Shown: one piece after another, positions 54,876 through 64,000 of the stretch
Layout of the letters: each line of letters begins with the position of its first letter
Numbering within the stretch: the stretch's first letter is position 1
Assembly (NCBI RefSeq): GCF_003797125.1
Contig: NZ_RKKE01000003.1
Span: forward strand, 744,001 to 808,000
Source: Shewanella frigidimarina
GTDB taxonomy: Bacteria; Pseudomonadota; Gammaproteobacteria; Enterobacterales; Shewanellaceae
DNA: 64,000 nucleotides
Direction: 5' to 3'
Notes under the pieces: model-generated
Database searches by the model: none
Seen by the model: only the letters and a program-made list of their open reading frames with translations
What the model was told of the DNA's origin: nothing
Program-made: the position numbers and the translations under genes

Positions 54876-55994
54876 ATGGCTAAATCGACGACAGCAAACA
54901 AGCACTCTTCAGCAATCTATGCCAATGGCGCTATTAAGCCGTCTCGGTTACGTCGGTTAATTCCAGCATCGTTAACCCAACGCTGGTCAAGGTGGATAAG
55001 TAAACGCCTGCCACCGCAAAAGCAAATTACCCTCAGCCACAAAGGTATTTTTATTCTCCCCAGTGGTTTTGGATTAGTGTGGATTGGGTTGATCGTTTTA
55101 CTGTATTTGTTTGGCACCAATTATCAAAATAACTTAGTGATAGGCTTAAGCTTATTACTCGCCAGTGTGTTCCATACCTGCATTATATACAGCTATAAAA
55201 ACCTCGCCGGGTTAACATTTAATGCCGTCACGCCACCGCAAGGTTATGCCGAAGACAGCATGCCATTTCCCATCATGTTAACCGGCCATACTCGACAAAA
55301 TAATCCCGACACCACCCACCAGCAGATTTGTTTGCAATTTAGTTATCAGCGCCATGTTCGCGTTAAACAAATGCACGAGCAAACCATTGCGATTGTGCCG
55401 TTTGAACAGCCTAAGCGTGGCAAATTAAACCCTGGGCGAATCAAAGTCTCATCCTACTTTCCGTTAGGATTATGCCGCGCATGGTCCTATGTCGACTTAG
55501 ACATCCACCATGTTATTTTCGCTAAACCAGAAATGTGTGATATCGAATTGGCAAGCCACATTAGCGACAATGATAACCACAATGAACACGGTAAATTACG
55601 CCCAGGTGTTGACGACTACAAAGGCTTACGCAGCTATATTCCCGGTGAATCACTTAAACAAGTGGCGTGGAAAAAATGGGCTCAGGGCAAAGGCATGTTA
55701 TCCAAAGAATTTGCTGAGCCAGAAGGATTACCCGTTTGGTTAACCTTGGCCAACACATCGGGCAATGACATTGAACACAAGCTCAGCAAACTCGCATGGC
55801 AAGTCGATAAGTTAAGTCAATCGCAGCAAATATTTGGCTTAATTCTGGATGAGCATATTATCAATCAGCAAACAGGCGAAGCCCATCGAGTGGCTTGTCA
55901 TACCGCCATTGCAACTTATCATGCTCCCACAAATATGAATCCCGATGTTAATCCCAGTAATGTGGCAAAATCATCTGTGGGTGAACCATCATGA
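54876..55994 (+). CDS. DUF58-domain protein
   Basis: A 372-residue protein with a basic N-terminus, two membrane helices (about 60-100) and a long cytoplasmic part. The DUF58 signature is GVDDYKGLRSYIPGESLKQVAWKKWA (about residues 246-271), where the conserved R-x-Y-x-x-G-(D/E) pattern links to a VWA-like fold. It is the usual substrate or partner of MoxR ATPases. The ATGA overlap with the next gene marks a coupled operon. Function unknown. Confidence 0.88.
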   Translation: MAKSTTANKHSSAIYANGAIKPSRLRRLIPASLTQRWSRWISKRLPPQKQITLSHKGIFILPSGFGLVWIGLIVLLYLFGTNYQNNLVIGLSLLLASVFHTCIIYSYKNLAGLTFNAVTPPQGYAEDSMPFPIMLTGHTRQNNPDTTHQQICLQFSYQRHVRVKQMHEQTIAIVPFEQPKRGKLNPGRIKVSSYFPLGLCRAWSYVDLDIHHVIFAKPEMCDIELASHISDNDNHNEHGKLRPGVDDYKGLRSYIPGESLKQVAWKKWAQGKGMLSKEFAEPEGLPVWLTLANTSGNDIEHKLSKLAWQVDKLSQSQQIFGLILDEHIINQQTGEAHRVACHTAIATYHAPTNMNPDVNPSNVAKSSVGEPS

Positions 55995-58048
55995 CCGATA
56001 ACTTTGATGCCATCATTAGCCGTAATACCTTGTTTTGGTTATTAATCACCAATGTCGCCATTCTGAGCCCTTTGCATCAACAAGCCACCTTATGGAGCAT
56101 TGGAATTTGTGCGATTTGCTTTGTTTGGCGCCTGGGGATTTTTCTTGGCAAAGTAGCCGCGCCACCTAAACTATTGGTGACCACTTTGGCCATTGGCGCC
56201 GCAACCACCCTCGCCTTAGTGTCGAGCCAAATAGGTTTGCTCAATGCATTGGTTAACTTATTAATATTAGGTTACGCGTTAAAGTACATTGAAATGCGCG
56301 AACTCAGAGACGTCAAAGCCATTGTGTTAGTCGGCTATTTCCTTATCGGCCTCACTTTACTTGATCAACAAAGCATGCTTAATACCCTGCACTTATTGGC
56401 CGTAGCGGTGCTCAATACCGGCGTGTTAATCAGTGTTTATCAAGACAAATCAAACAAAGTCGCTAACCTCAGTTTTAGCCTTAAAATAATCCTCCAAAGC
56501 CTACCGTTAGCCATATTACTGTTTGTGGTGTTCCCACGCCTCGGGCCACTATGGTTAGTGCCGAACATGAAAACGGCCAAAACCGGTTTGTCTGATGAAG
56601 TGTCATTTGGTGACATTAGTAAACTCACTCGTTCAGCAGAATTAGCCTTTAGAGTTGGTTTTGATAATCCAGATGGCAGCACCCTAGGACCTGCCAATCA
56701 GGATTTGTATTGGCGTACTCTGGTGATGGAAAATTATGACGGCAAAACCTGGCGTCAAGACCCCAGTATTCAACAAATTCAGCGACAAGCATACTTTAAC
56801 AAGCCCAAGCGCCAAGCCCCTAACAACGTTGCTAATGCTAGCAGTAAAAAAATCGACTATGTGGTCATTAGCGAACCCAGTCATCAAAAATGGCTATATG
56901 GCTTAGATGAAGCGTTTAGTAGCAATGATCAAGTGGTTGAATTAGCAGATTATCGCTTATATTCGTTAAGGCCTGTCGATCAGCGTATGAGCTATAGAGT
57001 GACCTCATATCCTGAGACGATCATGGATCTCAAACTCGACTCACATACTCAGCAGCTAAACCTTGCGTTGCCAGCCAATAGCAATCCAAAAACCCGAAAA
57101 CTCGGTTTGCAGTTCGCCAAAGATTATCCAGATCCACAAGCGCGCATTAATGCGATGATGAATTACTTTGCTGAACAAGCCTATTACTACACCTTGAGCC
57201 CGCCCCGTGTCGGCGAGCAGCAAATTGATGATTTTCTGTTTGAAAACCGTGCTGGATTTTGTGCTCATTACGCCTCTGCGCTAGTGTTTATGGCACGTGC
57301 TAGCGGCATTCCAACCCGTATGGTAACGGGTTATCAGGGTGGAGATTATAATGCTAAAGCGGGCTATTACAGTGTTTATCAATACATGGCCCATGCGTGG
57401 ACCGAAGTGTGGTTTGAAGGCCAAGGTTGGCAACGTTTTGACCCTACCGCAATGATTGCACCGCAGCGGGTGTTAGATGGCTTTGATGCCACCTTTGACA
57501 GCCAAAGCAGCTACTTACAAGACAGCCCTTTTAGCACGCTGCACATGAAACAATACCCATGGTTAAATGAATTACGCCAGCAGTTTGCCAGTGTCGATTA
57601 CTACTGGAGTGTGTGGGTATTAGGTTTTGACGAACAACGTAAACAGCAAGTATTAGCAAAGTTATTGGGTGATGTTAGCAGCACCAAAATAGCCTTACTG
57701 ATGATTGTTAGCTTTATCATTATCGCACTGGTTATTGCCTATTACGCCGGTTTGTTCAATGTTGATCGCCACCAAGATCCGCTTAATAAACGTTATCAAC
57801 TTATTTGCAAACGTTTAGCGAAAAAAGGCATCGCACGCCAGCAAGGTCAAGCCCCGTTTGATTACGCCGCAGCGGTTAGCGCCCATTTAAGTACCCTGTC
57901 CCCTCAAGTGGCAGCTGACTTTACAGCCCTAAGCAATGCCTATGTGGCACTTAAATATCAACCGCTGTCGGAATCACAAACCCAGCAACAGCAACAACAC
58001 TTTAAGCGGTTATATCGCCGATTGCGTTTGCGACTGCTGCGCAATTGA
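55991..58048 (+). CDS. TgpA-like membrane transglutaminase
   Basis: A 685-residue inner-membrane protein: DUF3488 region with six to seven helices (1-200), a periplasmic transglutaminase-like domain (about 320-500), one further helix (about 560-580) and a cytoplasmic tail (DUF4129-like). The Cys-His-Asp triad is visible as NRAGFCAHYASA, AHAWTEVW and RFDPTA. Homologue TgpA of Pseudomonas aeruginosa is essential there and has transglutaminase activity. Third gene of the MoxR-DUF58 operon. Confidence 0.9.
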   Translation: MTDNFDAIISRNTLFWLLITNVAILSPLHQQATLWSIGICAICFVWRLGIFLGKVAAPPKLLVTTLAIGAATTLALVSSQIGLLNALVNLLILGYALKYIEMRELRDVKAIVLVGYFLIGLTLLDQQSMLNTLHLLAVAVLNTGVLISVYQDKSNKVANLSFSLKIILQSLPLAILLFVVFPRLGPLWLVPNMKTAKTGLSDEVSFGDISKLTRSAELAFRVGFDNPDGSTLGPANQDLYWRTLVMENYDGKTWRQDPSIQQIQRQAYFNKPKRQAPNNVANASSKKIDYVVISEPSHQKWLYGLDEAFSSNDQVVELADYRLYSLRPVDQRMSYRVTSYPETIMDLKLDSHTQQLNLALPANSNPKTRKLGLQFAKDYPDPQARINAMMNYFAEQAYYYTLSPPRVGEQQIDDFLFENRAGFCAHYASALVFMARASGIPTRMVTGYQGGDYNAKAGYYSVYQYMAHAWTEVWFEGQGWQRFDPTAMIAPQRVLDGFDATFDSQSSYLQDSPFSTLHMKQYPWLNELRQQFASVDYYWSVWVLGFDEQRKQQVLAKLLGDVSSTKIALLMIVSFIIIALVIAYYAGLFNVDRHQDPLNKRYQLICKRLAKKGIARQQGQAPFDYAAAVSAHLSTLSPQVAADFTALSNAYVALKYQPLSESQTQQQQQHFKRLYRRLRLRLLRN

Positions 58049-58151
58049 TCTTGTGCACAACATCAGCAATCATCCTGATTATTAACGGTTTTGATTGATG
58101 ATTTAAGGCAGAGTCCATAGAATGAATTAATCTCAAATTAGCGGGTCGACC

Positions 58152-61100
58152 ATGCTTACTTTAATTCAATCTAATCAGATGGAAGTGTTGTCTGAACAAC
58201 TGGCCAAACTGTTGGCTATTCGTTTAGATAACGTCAGTTTATTAGCCAGTGAGCATGTGTTAGTTCAAAGCCCGGGGATGTCGACTTGGCTGCGTTTAGA
58301 AATAGCTAAACACAATGGTATCGCCGCCGCATTATCGTTCCCGTTACCCTCGAGTTTTACTTGGCAGTTATGCCACGACTTGCTGCCCGATGTGCCAAAA
58401 GATAACGCTTTTACCAAAGCGGCGATGACGTGGAAGTTAATAGACTTATTACCAAGTCTGCTAGATAACCCAGATTTTAGCCCACTCAAACAGTACTTAT
58501 CGCCTCAAGTTGATACCACAACTGATATTGCTGCTACAGATATTCTTGATACCGATGTAAACGCGAATACTGATACTGAAACTAATATTCATACAACAAA
58601 CAGCCACGCCATATTGCAACTCAACCAATCACATGATGCAATTAAGCTATTTCAATTGTGTGGCCGCATTGCTGATATTTTTGACCAATACTTAGTCTAT
58701 CGCCCCGAGTGGATTTTAGCGTGGGAGCAAAACCAGCCATTATCGAGCCTAGACAACCGCCTAGCATTAGATGAAAACCAGCAATGGCAACCGATCCTGT
58801 GGCGAGCATTAATCGACTATAATCAACATCATTTGCACGCCAGCCATTATCATCGCGCCAATTTACATGCCAATTTAATTGCAACCTTGGCTAATCCAGA
58901 TACCGATTTATCGATGTTGCCCGCTCGATTATACGTGTTTGGTATTTCATCCATGCCGCCACAAACCCTCGATGTGCTGTACCATTTAGCCAGTCGAATT
59001 GATGTCATTATGTTATCTCTCAGCCCTTGCCAGCATTATTGGGGCGATATTATTGAGCCGAAAACCCGCGCCCGCATGGCGCTGCAATATGCCAACAAAA
59101 AACAACTCGACCAAGACTGGGAAGACAAACTCGAAGTAGGTAATCCCATATTGGCTAATAATGGTCAAATGGGCCGCGAACTCTTAGATTTATTACTGTC
59201 TCTGCCGCCAGAACACACCGACTTTGGTTACGACTGTTATGTTGAGCCCGAGCCGAATAATCTGCTGCACGGGGTGCAGTACGATATCTTACAAATGGAA
59301 ACACTCGGCCAGCCATTAGGGCCAAACGCCAGTTTGTATCAAGACATTCATGCCCGCCGCACCTTATTGCCAAGTGATGACTCAATTACCTTACGCAGTT
59401 GCCACAGTGCCCTGCGTGAAGTTGAAACCTTACATGATCACCTTTTAGAGCTGTTATCAAACAACAGCGACTTAAGCCCTAAAGACATCGTGATCATGAT
59501 GCCCGATGTCGCGGCCTATGCACCGTATATTGATGCGGTATTTGGCACCGCCAACAGTCAGTATTTTGCTGATAAAAACCCGCAAAAAGGCGATTACTAC
59601 ATTCCCTACGCCATTGCCGACAGGGGCGCAGCGCAAGAATCACCGCTGATTAATAGCTTTTTAAGCCTGCTAAATATCAATCAAAGTCGCTTTGGCCTCA
59701 CAGACATTATTGGTATTTTAGAAGTGCCTGCTATTTTGCGTCGTTTCCAACTCGATGATGACGAATTGTCATTAATCCGCCGTTGGCTAGACGATGCGAA
59801 TGTCCGTTGGGGCCGCAGTGAGCAAACTCGCAGCCAACTAGGTGTGCAGCCTTTTACGCAAAACTCATGGGCATTTGGCATTAAGCGTTTAATCCTAGGC
59901 TACGCCTTTAACGACGATGCCGATATTTATCGCGATACCTTGATGGTGCAAGGCATTGAAGGTCAATCATCGCAAGCATTAGGTAAGTTGCTCAACTTTT
60001 TAGAAACCATCGATACTTATTTCAACTTATTTGCCAATGACTACAGCACCGCAGAGCGCCTTGAACAATTACAACAACTACTCGCCGATTGCTACGACAC
60101 CACAGATGACGAGCGTGAACAAATTCAAGCCATTCGAGATGCATTAGTCACCCTAGACACTGAGCTTGAAAGTGCTGGACATCAAGGCCAAGTCGATATT
60201 GAAGTCCTAAAGCAGTGGTTTAATCAGCGCTTAACTGAATCTCGGGTCGGCCAACGTTACCTGGCTGGTAGCGTGAATTTTTGTACCTTAATGCCAATGC
60301 GCTCAATCCCCTTTAAAGTGGTGTGCTTGCTGGGAATGAATGACGGCGTTTACCCGCGGGTTCAACATCCTGTCGGGTTTGATTTAATGGCGCATTTTGG
60401 CCCTAAAAAAGGCGATCGCTCGCGCCGATTAGACGACCGCTACTTATTTTTAGAAGCATTACTGTCGGCCAGAGAACAATTTTACATCAGTTATATTGGC
60501 CACAGTGAGCGCGATAATGCTGAGCGCATTGCCTCAATGCTAGTGTCTGAATTGGTCGAATATTGTCAACTCAGCTACCTACCGCAATCCTTACAGCAAC
60601 AGCTTGAACAACAAGCCGAAATCAACCTTGATGATGCCGATAAAGCCGTACTGGCACAGCTTATTCAAGCACAACCTTTACAACCATTTGACGCTAAACT
60701 ATTTCGAGAAACACCACTATCTGCGCATAGCGTGACTAAGCTACAACACAGTTATAATGCCCAATGGTGTCCTCCACCCACAAATGCGACCATTAACAAT
60801 CACTTTTTTGAGCAAGCATTACCCTTGTCGGCCGAACAGGCAGATGAAGTATTTGCCCATACTCATATTAATAATGAAGGCATTAAAGTGGTCGAACTCG
60901 AATTGTCGGCATTAATCCGTTTTTATCGTAATCCAGCGCAATTCTTTTTCAACCGCAGTTTAAAAGTCGATTTATCACTGGATATTCAAGCCGATGACAA
61001 TGACGAACCGTTTAGCTTAAATGCACTCGAGCGCTATTTATTGCAATCACGCATGCTCGACAATGCCATTGAACATCAACTCGACAGCCCAGATCACGAA

Positions 61101-61949
61101 TTACTCAGCAAGCTCAAAACCAGCGGAGAATTGCCCATGGCTCCGTTTGACGACTTGTTAATTAATCAATATTTACGCGATATATCGCCGTTGATTAATC
61201 GGGTGCAGTTTTTACAAGACCAACAAACCATGCATACGCTGAATGTTGATCTTAACTTTGATTTACCGATGCAAGATTTTCCAGCGCATGCTCTATCTGT
61301 GCAGGGTTTACCAGAACAAGCAGATACAACCCATTCGTCCATCGTGCGAGTCAATCTTGTCGGCCGTATTGACGATATTTTGCCTAAAGGCTTAGTCAAT
61401 TACCGCCCCGGCACAGCCCACGGACGAGATTTTATTCGGGTGTATTTACGTCATTTATGCATCAACGCCATGGCAAATTCGTCCACCTCAGGCATGGGTA
61501 AAAATCAATTCAGTTACTTACTCGACATTGGCCATTTTCATGCCTTTGCGCCTATTACTGCTGAACAAGCGCAGGCACAACTCATGCGCTTTATCAGTGG
61601 TTTTATTCAGGGGCAAACTCAACCCTTGTGCTTTATGCCTAAAACGGCTTTCGCCTATGTTGAAACTGATGGCGACCATGAAGAAAAGCTGCTTAAAGCC
61701 CAGCAAAAATGGGATGACGGCCAAAACCAGTTCGGCGAAGGACACGACCCACATAACCAGCGTTTATTCCATTTCCCAGAAGACTTTAGCGAAGCTAGGT
61801 TTGGTGCATTAGCCATCCATTTGCTGCAACCCATGTTAAGCCAGTATCACAAAGATAAATTGGCAGAATTAGACACATTTGTCAGTGGCACCGCGGTTGA
61901 TATTCAAGCGCAACTCATTGCCAACGCAGCTAAACTAGGAGCGCATTAA
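58152..61949 (+). CDS. recC: Exodeoxyribonuclease V gamma subunit RecC
   Basis: A 1265-residue subunit of the RecBCD helicase-nuclease; RecC holds the complex together, splits the strands and recognises Chi. The N-terminus (VQSPGMSTWLRLEIAKHNGIAA) and middle (RSIPFKVVCLLGMNDGVYPR) are strongly conserved RecC segments. Longer than the E. coli protein (1122), partly from a Thr/Asp/Asn-rich insertion at residues 121-151. The stop overlaps the recB start (TAATG). The ptr protease gene that lies between them in enterics is absent. Confidence 0.95.
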   Translation: MLTLIQSNQMEVLSEQLAKLLAIRLDNVSLLASEHVLVQSPGMSTWLRLEIAKHNGIAAALSFPLPSSFTWQLCHDLLPDVPKDNAFTKAAMTWKLIDLLPSLLDNPDFSPLKQYLSPQVDTTTDIAATDILDTDVNANTDTETNIHTTNSHAILQLNQSHDAIKLFQLCGRIADIFDQYLVYRPEWILAWEQNQPLSSLDNRLALDENQQWQPILWRALIDYNQHHLHASHYHRANLHANLIATLANPDTDLSMLPARLYVFGISSMPPQTLDVLYHLASRIDVIMLSLSPCQHYWGDIIEPKTRARMALQYANKKQLDQDWEDKLEVGNPILANNGQMGRELLDLLLSLPPEHTDFGYDCYVEPEPNNLLHGVQYDILQMETLGQPLGPNASLYQDIHARRTLLPSDDSITLRSCHSALREVETLHDHLLELLSNNSDLSPKDIVIMMPDVAAYAPYIDAVFGTANSQYFADKNPQKGDYYIPYAIADRGAAQESPLINSFLSLLNINQSRFGLTDIIGILEVPAILRRFQLDDDELSLIRRWLDDANVRWGRSEQTRSQLGVQPFTQNSWAFGIKRLILGYAFNDDADIYRDTLMVQGIEGQSSQALGKLLNFLETIDTYFNLFANDYSTAERLEQLQQLLADCYDTTDDEREQIQAIRDALVTLDTELESAGHQGQVDIEVLKQWFNQRLTESRVGQRYLAGSVNFCTLMPMRSIPFKVVCLLGMNDGVYPRVQHPVGFDLMAHFGPKKGDRSRRLDDRYLFLEALLSAREQFYISYIGHSERDNAERIASMLVSELVEYCQLSYLPQSLQQQLEQQAEINLDDADKAVLAQLIQAQPLQPFDAKLFRETPLSAHSVTKLQHSYNAQWCPPPTNATINNHFFEQALPLSAEQADEVFAHTHINNEGIKVVELELSALIRFYRNPAQFFFNRSLKVDLSLDIQADDNDEPFSLNALERYLLQSRMLDNAIEHQLDSPDHELLSKLKTSGELPMAPFDDLLINQYLRDISPLINRVQFLQDQQTMHTLNVDLNFDLPMQDFPAHALSVQGLPEQADTTHSSIVRVNLVGRIDDILPKGLVNYRPGTAHGRDFIRVYLRHLCINAMANSSTSGMGKNQFSYLLDIGHFHAFAPITAEQAQAQLMRFISGFIQGQTQPLCFMPKTAFAYVETDGDHEEKLLKAQQKWDDGQNQFGEGHDPHNQRLFHFPEDFSEARFGALAIHLLQPMLSQYHKDKLAELDTFVSGTAVDIQAQLIANAAKLGAH

Positions 61950-64000
61950 TGGACGCTATTACCGTGACACCACTTAATGCCCTCACCTTACCGTTTAGCG
62001 GTTCCAGCTTAATTGAAGCCAGTGCCGGTACAGGGAAAACCTATACCATTTCCGGTTTGTATTTACGTTTATTGTTAGGCCACGGTGGTAAAGCGCCGTT
62101 AAGTTGTGAGCAAATTTTGGTGGTTACCTTCACCAACGCCGCCACAGAAGAACTCAGAGACCGAATTCGTAAGCGGATTAACTTAGCGTTTAAACGCTTT
62201 TTAGGCTTAGCCGTAAACGATGAGTTTATTGAACAGCTTTACCAAGACACATCGGAAGATGAACGGCCTATTGCGTTAAGACGCTTAGACTTAGCGTTAA
62301 AGTCGTTAGATGAAGCGGCCATTTTTACCATTCATGCCTTTTGCCAACGCGTATTGTCAGACATGGCATTTGAGTCGTCATTACTATTTGAGTCCGAATT
62401 CACCCTCGACGACAGTGAGTTTTTACACCATGCGGTGCGCGATTTCTGGCGTGAAGTCTGTTATCCCTTACCGCCCTTTTTAGCCCAAGCCATTAGTGAT
62501 GTGTTTGCCGAACCTGACGTGTTAGCACAAAAGCTGCGACCGTTATTAGGTGCAAGCCAAGCAGTGCTGTCAAAGCAGCCTCTGGCCTTTGAAACCCTGC
62601 AACAACAGCTAAGCCAAAGCATCAGCCGCTTTACCTTATTGTGGCAAAGCCTGCACGACAGCACCCTTGAATTATTGCAATCGCTGCCATTAAACGGTCA
62701 ACGATTTGGTAAAGGCGCCGACGGCTACCCTAAACTTAGCCAATTGTTTGATAGCATTAGTAACTGGGTAAAATTTGGTCAAGGATTACCGCCAATAAAA
62801 GCGCTGGAGCAATTGGCATTATCCGAGCTTAAACTTAATAAAGGTGGCGTTATCCCCAGTGCGGATGAAGCGCCGTTACTTGATCATATTGAGCGCTTAC
62901 TTGAGTTAATTAATCAGCTTATTCCGTCATTTTTAGTGCGTGCCCGAGAGGGAATTCGCCAACGCTTTGCTGGCCAAAAACAGCAACGCAATTTAATGAC
63001 ACCCGATGACCTATTGCTCAGTTTAGCCATGGCGCTCAGCCAAAACCCAATCACCCTAGCCCATGCCATTGCTAAGCGTTTTCCGGTCGCATTAATTGAT
63101 GAGTTCCAAGACACCGATCCACTACAATTCACCATTTTTAATCAGGTGTATCAACAGCCGCTAGCATCACAGCTAGACCTAATCGCAGATACCACTGTGC
63201 ACAGCCCAAATGATGATGACAGTAAAAGTAATGATGATAATGGTAATGACAACATTGGTAATGACGCTAACAAGGGGCGCTTAAGTTTATTAATGATTGG
63301 CGATCCTAAGCAGGCTATTTATGCTTTCCGTGGTGCCGATATTTACACTTATATTGCCGCGCGCCAACAAACACAGGCTCATTATAATCTTGACACCAAT
63401 TACCGCTCATCGACTCAATTAGTCAATGGCGTTAATCAGCTATTTAGCCAACATCAAGATCCGTTTATTAGCCAAGCTATCCCCTATGATATTGTTAAAA
63501 CCCCATCATCGGCAGCCAATAAACACCTAAGTGAAGCGACAACAAATCCTACGGCGTTGCGGATCCGCTTATTAGCCGAAGACGATGTTAATGGCCTCAA
63601 TAAAACTACCGCAAGACAACGCTTAGCCGCTGATGCTGCCAGTGAAATAAAGCGCTTACTCACCGAAGCGCAACAAGGATTATGTAAAGTTAATAACAGC
63701 ATTGAACAGGAAGCTAAACCGCTCATTGCCAAAGACATTGCCATATTGGTGCGCGACCGTAACGAAGCGGCCGTGATGAAAGCGGAATTATCAGCACGTA
63801 AAATTGGCGCGGTATTTTTAAGCCGAGACAGTGTATTTAACACCATTGAAGCCCGTGAAATGGCTATTTTATTGTATGCCTTAGCCACGCCTAAAGATGA
63901 GCGTGCTATCCGCGCCGCACTGGCCACTGAGCTTGTCGGTTTTAATGCCCAGCGGATCCATCAATTTAACCAAGATGAAGAACAACGCCAGCAGGTATTA
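61949..64000 (+). CDS. recB: Exodeoxyribonuclease V beta subunit RecB, N-terminal part
   Basis: The first 684 codons of recB; the gene runs out of the window. RecB is the 3'-5' helicase and nuclease of RecBCD. Superfamily 1 helicase motifs are visible: motif I EASAGTGKTYTI, Ia VVTFTNAATEEL, motif II ALIDEFQDTDP, motif III MIGDPKQAIYAFRGAD, and motif IV region LDTNYRSS. Between motifs II and III sits an unusual Asp/Asn/Ser-rich insertion of about 30 residues (near 410-443). The nuclease domain would lie beyond the window. Confidence 0.95.
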   Translation, partial: MDAITVTPLNALTLPFSGSSLIEASAGTGKTYTISGLYLRLLLGHGGKAPLSCEQILVVTFTNAATEELRDRIRKRINLAFKRFLGLAVNDEFIEQLYQDTSEDERPIALRRLDLALKSLDEAAIFTIHAFCQRVLSDMAFESSLLFESEFTLDDSEFLHHAVRDFWREVCYPLPPFLAQAISDVFAEPDVLAQKLRPLLGASQAVLSKQPLAFETLQQQLSQSISRFTLLWQSLHDSTLELLQSLPLNGQRFGKGADGYPKLSQLFDSISNWVKFGQGLPPIKALEQLALSELKLNKGGVIPSADEAPLLDHIERLLELINQLIPSFLVRAREGIRQRFAGQKQQRNLMTPDDLLLSLAMALSQNPITLAHAIAKRFPVALIDEFQDTDPLQFTIFNQVYQQPLASQLDLIADTTVHSPNDDDSKSNDDNGNDNIGNDANKGRLSLLMIGDPKQAIYAFRGADIYTYIAARQQTQAHYNLDTNYRSSTQLVNGVNQLFSQHQDPFISQAIPYDIVKTPSSAANKHLSEATTNPTALRIRLLAEDDVNGLNKTTARQRLAADAASEIKRLLTEAQQGLCKVNNSIEQEAKPLIAKDIAILVRDRNEAAVMKAELSARKIGAVFLSRDSVFNTIEAREMAILLYALATPKDERAIRAALATELVGFNAQRIHQFNQDEEQRQQVL

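Overview
The window looks like chromosomal DNA of a marine gammaproteobacterium, most likely Shewanella. Evidence is the AT-leaning composition, the yfbV-ackA-pta block, AST-type arginine catabolism, yejK/yejL/yejM, msrPQ, and a recC-recB pair with no ptr gene between them. The genus is an inference from gene content and gene order; no search was run.

Layout. 1-9.1 kb: end of pflA, yfbV, the acetate switch ackA-pta, topA and astB. 9.2-20.3 kb: a surface lipoprotein with Ig-like repeats, a dicarboxylate/amino-acid symporter, a LysE exporter, a three-gene ABC transporter of the putative selenate/phosphonate type, a PhoPQ-like two-component system transcribed away from it, and a 2OG-Fe(II) oxygenase. 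20.4-26.6 kb: an HD-GYP c-di-GMP phosphodiesterase, corA, yejK, yejL and the envelope sulfatase-fold protein yejM.

26.8-31.6 kb is the accessory part. A tRNA-Pro(GGG) gene is followed by about 4.56 kb bounded by imperfect direct repeats of about 100 bp. The repeats carry the tRNA 3' end and its terminator, and the right-hand copy is preceded by a decayed tRNA-like stretch. Inside is a run of small minus-strand genes separated by attC-like sites: an integron gene-cassette array with no integrase in view (CALIN type). It includes two copies of one nearly gene-free cassette. Next to it lie an orphan membrane protein and decayed phage genes (C-terminus of an XRE regulator and an antiterminator-like pseudogene).

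31.6-41.3 kb: a secreted ankyrin-repeat protein, a large secreted protein of unknown role behind a duplicated ribosome-binding site, a 1.15-kb gene desert, a GST-like protein, a spermidine-synthase-like methyltransferase, an EamA transporter and an acyl-CoA ligase. 41.9-46.9 kb: an apparent metal-homeostasis cluster. A CDF exporter with a His/Asp repeat loop and a MarR regulator face a minus-strand set comprising BlaI, an M56 peptidase, a HupE/UreJ-like protein, a membrane-anchored protein and a DUF6488-like protein.

47-64 kb: small proteins, the periplasmic methionine-sulfoxide repair system msrPQ, rmuC, slt, a MoxR-DUF58-transglutaminase operon, recC, and recB running off the end. Short tandem repeats (8, 10, 14, 15 and 16 bp units) are scattered through the intergenic DNA.
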